DNA of 11,781 nucleotides from Saprospiraceae bacterium (GTDB lineage: Bacteria > Bacteroidota > Bacteroidia > Chitinophagales > Saprospiraceae): the NCBI GenBank assembly GCA_020628755.1, contig JAHDEQ010000136.1, forward strand, positions 1-11,781, in the 5' to 3' direction. The notes under the pieces are model-generated. The model did no database searches, was not told the origin of the DNA, and worked only from the letters and a program-made list of their open reading frames with translations. The translations under genes and the position numbers were made by a program. Shown piece after piece: positions 7,033 through 11,781 of the stretch (position 1 is the first letter of the stretch; each line of letters begins with the position of its first letter).

Positions 7033-9045
7033 ATGAAAACTTTATTACAAATCACTTTTTTCTTGCTCTTTGGGCAACTTGCCATCGCTCAAAACTCGCT
7101 CATCAATGTCAGTGGTCATGTCAACTCCAACTCGGGGGCAGACTTAGAAAATATTGCCATTGAAATTTATGGTATTTCCAATTGTGGCGACTCGTTATAT
7201 ACTACCGTTTATACCAATCCCAATGGCTATTTTGAATACGAGTTTGAGCCTTTATGCAACGAAGGAAATATCTCCATCTTTACGGCTTGTTTTATTGATT
7301 TCTTATTGGCCGAAGACTGGAATGTAGCCGAAGGTGTTACCAATTTAGAGTTTGAATTGGATTGTAACTTGCCTCCTGCTTGTGTTGATTATACACAAAT
7401 AGACTCCACGATTGCTTGTGTAACAGTGATTGACCCCGTATGTGGTTGCGACGGCATTACCTACAACAATAGCTGCGAAGCCGAAAATTGGTATGGTGTC
7501 GTTGATTGGACTCCTGGTCCTTGCAACCAAGACCCTTGCAATAACTTTTATGTTGAAATATATGATAACTCCACGACTATTGATAACTCTTTGACGGCTG
7601 TCGTTTCAGGAGGTACAGCACCTTATACTTATGTTTGGGACAATGGCCAATTTGGGCCACAGCTCGACAATTTGGCTCCTGGTATTTACTGTATTACAGT
7701 AGTAGATGCCAATGGTTGTACTTTTGAAACTTGTTATGTCATCTCCGCACCACCTATTGACTCTTGCTTTGTTTGGATAGATGTCCTTCCTGTATTTAGC
7801 GACTCGCTCCTCGGCCTACTCACTGCAAGTATGGAGGGCACACCTCCTTATACTTACCAGTGGTCTAATGGCCAAACGGGTTCTGAAATCGCTGTTTATT
7901 CAAGTGGTGAATATTGCGTTACCGCAACCGATGCTGTAGGATGTATTAGCTTTTTATGTGTAGGGCTTGAAGACCCCAATGGCGGCGGTGGTGGCTGGGA
8001 CGATTGTTTCGATCCAGATGCTATCAACCTCGGAGCAAATTGTCCTGAGGTAATAGATCCTGTATGTGGTTGCGACGGCATTACTTATGAAAATGCTTGT
8101 ATTGCTGAAAATTGCTTTGGTATCATTGATTGGACTCCTGGACATTGCGACGGAGGAGGCAATGGTGGCGGGCAAACCGATTCTTTGTCTTGCAATGTTA
8201 GTTTTGAATACAATATTTCAGAATCCGATGTACCAGGAGAGGTCAATCTTACATTAGAGGCACAAGGCGAAGAGGATATTCCATATACTTATTTTTGGGA
8301 GTTTTTGTTCACTGACCAAGTTTTTAACGAACAAACTATTACGATTCCTGTAGTTCTTCAAGACAGTTTTACTATCGTTACTCCATGCGTCACGATAATT
8401 GATGCAACGGGTTGTACCGCTACCCTTTGCGAAACCATTATTATTGATATTGACCCTGACGGTTTTATCAATGGCAGCATTACAGAAAGCGATAACTTCA
8501 CTGGCGACTCAGGCATTTTCCGTAGTAGCGGAAATGGCGACCCACTAGAAGATGTCTTGGTGCTCCTCATAGATGCACAAGGCAATCAAGTTGGTTCTGA
8601 CCGTACCGATGAAAATGGTTTTTATGAATTTAATAAGCTCTATTTTGGAAATTACTATATTCAAGTTTCAATTGATGGTATCGAACATGAACCCTTTATG
8701 GTAAAATTGACTCCAGTTGTACAACAAGAAACGGCACTTGATTTTGAAGTGGGTGAAAATGCAATTGAGTTGACGGGAACGGCTGAGGTTCAATTTGTCA
8801 ATTCGCTATCGCTCTTTCCAAATCCCGTTTTGGAGCAACTGACAGTACAGTTTAAGGCAAGTCAAGTGAGCGATTTAAATATCTCAATAGTTGACTTAAA
8901 TGGTCGAATCTTATACCAAAATAACACAACTACAAGTCTTGGTATTCAAAATATCAATATTCCAGTGACTCAACTTTCGGAAGGTGTTTATCTATTAAGC
9001 ATCCAATCCGAAGAAGGTGTTACAAGTAGAAGATTTGTAAAGTAA
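7033..9045 (+). CDS. Secreted T9SS protein with two Kazal-like domains and SprB-like repeats
   Basis: The 670-residue protein has a signal peptide (about 1-19, ending AIA before Q20). A transthyretin/carboxypeptidase-regulatory-like domain follows at about 24-110. Kazal-like domain 1 (117-164) carries DPVCGCDGITYNNSC. SprB-like repeats lie at about 184-238 (GGTAPYTYVW) and 257-312 (GTPPYTYQW). Kazal-like domain 2 (337-372) has the same core and is flanked by glycine-rich linkers near 317-321 and 374-379. A further PKD-like domain covers about 384-474 and an SdrD-B-like domain about 476-575 (DENGFYEF). The end is a type A T9SS sorting domain (590-670) with FPNP at 595-598. Kazal domains are classically serine protease inhibitors, but in bacterial surface proteins they may be only small disulfide-stabilised modules; inhibition is not shown by sequence. 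The six-base gap after the previous stop points to co-expression. Confidence 0.88.
   Translation: MKTLLQITFFLLFGQLAIAQNSLINVSGHVNSNSGADLENIAIEIYGISNCGDSLYTTVYTNPNGYFEYEFEPLCNEGNISIFTACFIDFLLAEDWNVAEGVTNLEFELDCNLPPACVDYTQIDSTIACVTVIDPVCGCDGITYNNSCEAENWYGVVDWTPGPCNQDPCNNFYVEIYDNSTTIDNSLTAVVSGGTAPYTYVWDNGQFGPQLDNLAPGIYCITVVDANGCTFETCYVISAPPIDSCFVWIDVLPVFSDSLLGLLTASMEGTPPYTYQWSNGQTGSEIAVYSSGEYCVTATDAVGCISFLCVGLEDPNGGGGGWDDCFDPDAINLGANCPEVIDPVCGCDGITYENACIAENCFGIIDWTPGHCDGGGNGGGQTDSLSCNVSFEYNISESDVPGEVNLTLEAQGEEDIPYTYFWEFLFTDQVFNEQTITIPVVLQDSFTIVTPCVTIIDATGCTATLCETIIIDIDPDGFINGSITESDNFTGDSGIFRSSGNGDPLEDVLVLLIDAQGNQVGSDRTDENGFYEFNKLYFGNYYIQVSIDGIEHEPFMVKLTPVVQQETALDFEVGENAIELTGTAEVQFVNSLSLFPNPVLEQLTVQFKASQVSDLNISIVDLNGRILYQNNTTTSLGIQNINIPVTQLSEGVYLLSIQSEEGVTSRRFVK
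7429..7525 (+). repeat. Kazal-coding direct repeat, copy 1
   Basis: This segment codes for the core of Kazal-like domain 1 and recurs 624 bases downstream. It shares a 23-base identical block (7438-7460 with 8062-8084) and a 16-base identical block (7502-7517 with 8126-8141). The constant offset shows no insertion or deletion between the copies. The retained DNA identity suggests duplication or gene conversion within the gene. Confidence 0.85.
8053..8149 (+). repeat. Kazal-coding direct repeat, copy 2
   Basis: This is the partner of the copy at 7429-7525. The core is identical in protein (DPVCGCDGITY, DWTPG), but residue 361 is Cys where copy 1 has Trp153, and the region between the identical blocks has diverged. 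Confidence 0.85.
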
Positions 9046-9057
9046 ATAGTTCCAAAT

Positions 9058-9090
9058 ACAAAGACACGGAGATTCTCTCCGTGTCTTTGT
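9058..9090. terminator. Bidirectional terminator hairpin overlapping the hemJ stop
   Basis: Arms 9058-9072 and 9076-9090 form a perfect 15-bp stem with a 3-base loop (TTC). The ends are A/T-rich (ACAAAG.../...CTTTGT), so each direction ends in a short T-rich tail. It lies 12 bases after the stop of the Kazal gene (+), and its last base is the first base of the reverse-complemented TAA (9090-9092) of the hemJ-like gene. It probably serves both convergent genes. Confidence 0.8.
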
Positions 9091-9644
9091 TAACTCTTCG
9101 CTCGCTCCCGTATTCGCTTATATAGCTTCGTTCCCATCACCAATAAAAATCCAAAAACGATAATGCCTACCAAAGCAGAAACAGCATTCAATCCATTTTT
9201 ATAAACAGCCAACAAAGAAATACTCAACAAAAAAACCGTCGGCACCTCATTCAACAAGCGAAACTGATACGAAGTATAAGGTCGCTCCCCTTTTGCCAAT
9301 TTTCGTATCAACACTTTCATATATCCCTGATAGCCAGATAATAAAATCAATAAAAAGAGTTTAAATTGCAACCAATAATTGATAGTTAACCATGCCCAAC
9401 CATTGTTTACAATCATCAATAAGCCAAACAACCAAGTTATCATCATCGCAGGATTACAGATAATGCTATACACTCGATTTTCCATCAAATTAAACTGCTC
9501 CGTCAAAATGCTTCGTTTCGGTTCATCCTCATCCATTGCTTCCACATGGTAAACAAACATCCGCACCAAATAAAACATACCAGCAAACCAAGCCACAAAT
9601 CCCACAATATGTAGTGTCTTAAACAAAGGATAATATTCTGCCAT
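9090..9644 (-). CDS. hemJ: HemJ-type protoporphyrinogen oxidase family membrane protein
   Basis: The 184-residue protein has four or five predicted membrane helices (about 7-31, 58-80, 88-110, 132-148 and 152-173). Family-typical features are LKTLHIVGFVAWFAGMFYLV with His12 and Arg28, LMENRVY (53-59), WLQFKL (91-96), and FRLLNEVPTVFL (128-139). HemJ oxidises protoporphyrinogen IX to protoporphyrin IX in the membrane, the penultimate step of haem synthesis, and purified family members bind haem b. The length is usual for the family. The start at 9644 is chosen because the family begins with this short MAEYYPLFKTLH segment; an ATG at 9746 would add 34 residues translated from the CACGTG repeat cluster. 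One oddity is Gln106 in GYQGY, where I recall many HemJ proteins having His. The gene diverges from the S9 peptidase gene and shares a terminator with the Kazal gene. Confidence 0.82.
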   Translation of the reverse strand: MAEYYPLFKTLHIVGFVAWFAGMFYLVRMFVYHVEAMDEDEPKRSILTEQFNLMENRVYSIICNPAMMITWLFGLLMIVNNGWAWLTINYWLQFKLFLLILLSGYQGYMKVLIRKLAKGERPYTSYQFRLLNEVPTVFLLSISLLAVYKNGLNAVSALVGIIVFGFLLVMGTKLYKRIRERAKS

Positions 9645-9651
9645 AATTTTG
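9644..9651 (+). promoter_or_regulatory. Weak candidate -7 box for the S9 peptidase gene
   Basis: TAATTTTG matches TAnnTTTG exactly but overlaps the hemJ start codon and lacks a -33 partner. If used, it would give the peptidase gene a leader of about 105 bases that runs through the CACGTG repeat cluster. Confidence 0.2.
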
Positions 9652-9665
9652 TATTTTGCATTCAA

Positions 9666-9744
9666 CGTTCGCACGTGTTCATGTATGCACGTGCCCACGT
9701 CAAATTTGAACACGAACACGTGAATACCTTGATACGTGAACACC
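9666..9744. repeat. Cluster of CACGTG palindromes and GAACAC repeats between divergent genes
   Basis: Three exact CACGTG palindromes occur at 9672-9677, 9688-9693 and 9717-9722, with near-matches CACGTC (9696-9701) and TACGTG (9733-9738). Start-to-start distances are 16, 8, 21 and 16 bases. CACGTGTTC (9672-9680) and GAACACGTG (9714-9722) form a 9-bp inverted repeat. GAACAC is tandem at 9708-9719 and occurs again at 9739-9743 as GAACA(C). The cluster lies in the 119-base gap between hemJ and the S9 peptidase gene. It may be an operator array, a folded leader RNA or a dispersed intergenic repeat. Confidence 0.75.
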
Positions 9745-9751
9745 AAATATA
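9744..9751 (-). promoter_or_regulatory. Candidate -7 box for hemJ
   Basis: The reverse strand reads TATATTTG, an exact match to TAnnTTTG. The leader would be about 95 bases and would contain the whole CACGTG cluster. No -33 element was identified. Confidence 0.3.
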
Positions 9752-9763
9752 AAATTTCCTACA

Positions 9764-11781
9764 ATGAAGCATCTCTTTCTTTTGTCATTTTTTGCTGGAA
9801 TCTCATTTTTTTCGATGGCTCAAAAAAAAGCCATGACTCCCGATGTCTATACTACTTGGAATAAAATCGTAAATGAACAAATCTCCGCCAATGGCAATTG
9901 GGTCTCCTACTCTATCGAAGCCGAAAAAGGCGACAAAACACTCGTATTGTACGATGTAAAAACCAATAAAGAACGAAAATTAGAACGTTCGTCACAAGGA
10001 ACTTTTGCTTATGATGAATCTTATTTTATTTATACAATTAGTCCTCCTTTTGATACGCTACTAGCCATGCGCCGCCGTAAAGTGGACGAAGACAAATTGC
10101 CACATGATACGCTTGCCATTTTGAATTTAAAAAATGGAAATATTGAAAAAATTCCTGATATAAATTCCTTTAAATTACCAAAAAAATGGTCGGGCAAAAT
10201 CGCCTATCAATTGGATGCTCCAATTGATGAACCTAAAGACTCGGCTCTTATCAAAATTGATACTGCTACACAAGCAATCACTTTACAATGGAATAAAAAA
10301 GAATCCGAAAAAAATGGTTCTCGACTTTATCTTAAAGATTTGAATTCCAAGGAAATAGATACTTTATTTTATGTTCAAGATTATCATTTTGCAGAAGAAG
10401 TTGAACGACTTTTATATCATAGTACGGGCAACGACAGCACCACTTTGGCTGGCGTTTATTGGTGGGATTTTAAGTCTAATCAAAATCATCATTTAGCCAG
10501 AGGTAAAGGCAAATACAAAAATCTTTCTTTTGATAAAACAGGTGCTCAAGCAAGTTTCGTAGCAGATAGAGATACTTCAGATGCTCAAATTCGCCCCTGG
10601 GACTTATTTTATTGGAATGGCGGACGAGACTCTGCCAAAGTTATTTTAAATAATCAAAATTCATTTTTACCAAAAGATTGGTTACTCAATGAACATTATC
10701 CAGCCAACTTTTCCGACGATGGCAAACAATTATTTTTGGGCATCAATCCTACTCCAATTCTTCAGGACACCACGCTCCTACCCGAAGAAATTGTTGACGT
10801 AGAGGTTTGGTCTTATCAAGACAAACGCTTGCATACACAACAAAAAGTCCAACTCAAAAATGATAAAAAGAAACATTCGCTTTGTGTTTATAATCCATCA
10901 AAAAATAGTCTTTTTCAGTTGTCCGATAAACAAACCAGTCGAACTGCTTTAGCTGCTAATAATGCAAGTAATACAAGCATGTATTACATTGAAGAACCGT
11001 ATTTAGAAACCATAAGTTGGGAAGGTTTTCCTTCGTACAAAGACATTTATAGTGTCAATCATCAATCAGGAAAATCAACTTTAATTGCCAAAAGAGTCAA
11101 AGCCAATCCACAAATTTCGCCCAACGGAAAATACATCTATTGGTATAGTTCGCCTGATTCCATTTGGAACTGTGTTTCGAGCAATCAAAAAGGAGAAATA
11201 ATTGAAATTTCTAAAAATATTGACCAACTCCTTTGCGATGAACTCAACGACCGACCAATGGATGCTTGGCCATACGGAATTGCAGGCTGGACGGACGATG
11301 ATAAATCCATTTTAATTTATGACAGATATGATATTTGGCTAGTCGAGGCAAATAATCCTTCTTCTACAAAACGCCTTACCAAAGGACGAGAACAACAAAC
11401 GATTTATCGTTATGTCAAACTTGATAAAGAAGCGCATAATATTTCAACAAAAGAAGATTTACTATTACATACTTTTAATGAAAAAACTTGTTCCGAAGGT
11501 TATGCACATTTAAACCTAAACACTCTTGATTTAAAAGTTATTTTAGAAAGTGACCATCGCTATGACCGTTCTCCGCTAAAAGCGGAGAATGCCCAAACAC
11601 TCGTCTTTACCAAAGAGAATTTTCAAGAATTTCCAGACCTACAATTGACCAATACACGATTCAAAAATCTTCGTAAAATATCGACTGCAAACCCTCAACA
11701 AAAAGACTATTTAGGTGGTACAATTGAACACATCGAATGGACAGCAAGCGATGGTCAAAAAATCCGAGGTCTCCTAGTCAA
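9764..11781 (+). CDS. Secreted S9-family (prolyl oligopeptidase-like) peptidase, 3' end outside window
   Basis: An open frame of 672 complete codons runs from ATG 9764 to the window edge without a stop. A signal peptide occupies about 1-19 (ending SMA before Q20). The mature start (MTPDVYTTWNKIVNEQISAN) and the following region, including RRRKVDEDKLPHDTLAILNL and FKLPKKWSGKIAYQL, resemble the N-terminal propeller of long Bacteroidota S9 peptidases that I recall as about 900-950 residues. The last residues, HIEWTASDGQKIRGLLV, look like the entry to the alpha/beta-hydrolase domain. The Ser-Asp-His triad must therefore lie beyond the window and cannot be checked. Such enzymes cut short peptides, often after proline, in the periplasm or outside the cell. 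The propeller region (about 635 residues) is longer than in DPP4. The start is supported by the signal peptide; no Shine-Dalgarno is seen. Confidence 0.85.
   Translation, partial: MKHLFLLSFFAGISFFSMAQKKAMTPDVYTTWNKIVNEQISANGNWVSYSIEAEKGDKTLVLYDVKTNKERKLERSSQGTFAYDESYFIYTISPPFDTLLAMRRRKVDEDKLPHDTLAILNLKNGNIEKIPDINSFKLPKKWSGKIAYQLDAPIDEPKDSALIKIDTATQAITLQWNKKESEKNGSRLYLKDLNSKEIDTLFYVQDYHFAEEVERLLYHSTGNDSTTLAGVYWWDFKSNQNHHLARGKGKYKNLSFDKTGAQASFVADRDTSDAQIRPWDLFYWNGGRDSAKVILNNQNSFLPKDWLLNEHYPANFSDDGKQLFLGINPTPILQDTTLLPEEIVDVEVWSYQDKRLHTQQKVQLKNDKKKHSLCVYNPSKNSLFQLSDKQTSRTALAANNASNTSMYYIEEPYLETISWEGFPSYKDIYSVNHQSGKSTLIAKRVKANPQISPNGKYIYWYSSPDSIWNCVSSNQKGEIIEISKNIDQLLCDELNDRPMDAWPYGIAGWTDDDKSILIYDRYDIWLVEANNPSSTKRLTKGREQQTIYRYVKLDKEAHNISTKEDLLLHTFNEKTCSEGYAHLNLNTLDLKVILESDHRYDRSPLKAENAQTLVFTKENFQEFPDLQLTNTRFKNLRKISTANPQQKDYLGGTIEHIEWTASDGQKIRGLLV
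11569..11589. repeat. Perfect 9-bp hairpin inside the S9 peptidase coding region
   Basis: TTCTCCGCT (11569-11577) and AGCGGAGAA (11581-11589) pair perfectly around an AAA loop. In frame it codes for RSPLKAEN. It looks like a terminator stem, but no T-run follows and the reading frame continues, so it may be a pause site or coincidence. Confidence 0.5.

Noticed and set aside
7429..8149. CRISPR-like or transposon repeats
   Set aside because: The repeated blocks are in frame, occur twice only, and encode matching Kazal-like domains, so they are a coding duplication.
9645..9746. N-terminal extension of the HemJ-like protein
   Set aside because: The extra 34 residues come from the CACGTG repeat cluster and have no counterpart in the family, which begins just before the first membrane helix.
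7033..11781. Kazal protein as a dedicated inhibitor of the neighbouring S9 peptidase
   Set aside because: Kazal inhibitors act on chymotrypsin- or subtilisin-type proteases, not on the gated S9 fold, and the two genes are separated by a terminator and the reverse-strand hemJ gene.

Overview
The window looks like chromosome from a Bacteroidota bacterium, most likely of the Saprospirales/Saprospiraceae type. The base composition is AT-rich. Three predicted secreted proteins combine a signal peptide ending in A-Q with a C-terminal type IX secretion (T9SS) sorting domain. They carry SprB/PKD-like, dockerin-like, 3-coathanger-like and bacterial Kazal-like modules, and several candidate promoters match the Bacteroidota -7 consensus TAnnTTTG. 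The genus is an inference; I cannot search a database.

Layout. 1-225: a hairpin-rich leader with a candidate 34-residue reverse-strand ORF. 226-3741 (+): a large secreted sortilin/VPS10-like Asp-box propeller protein with a T9SS tail. 3822-5216 (-): a 464-residue, probably all-helical cytoplasmic protein of unknown function. 5217-5424: a divergent promoter region. 5425-7026 and 7033-9045 (+): two secreted T9SS proteins, six bases apart and probably one operon. The first has split dockerin-like repeats and a cohesin-like domain; the second has two Kazal-like domains, SprB-like repeats and an SdrD-B-like domain. 9090-9644 (-): a HemJ-type membrane protein (protoporphyrinogen oxidase family). 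9645-9763: a divergent region with a dense CACGTG/GAACAC repeat cluster. 9764 to the window end (+): the N-terminal 672 residues of a secreted S9-family (prolyl oligopeptidase-like) peptidase, cut off as its catalytic domain begins.

How they fit. Most of the coding DNA serves the cell surface or exterior: three T9SS cargo proteins and one exported peptidase, interleaved with two unrelated reverse-strand genes (helical protein, HemJ). At both convergent gene ends a long perfect inverted repeat touches or overlaps the stop codon of the reverse-strand gene, so each probably terminates transcription from both sides. No RNA gene, CRISPR array, transposase or integrase was seen. I see no strong evidence of a wholly new system. 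The most distinctive features are the CACGTG cluster, the interrupted dockerin pair, and the Kazal duplication with rearranged cysteines.
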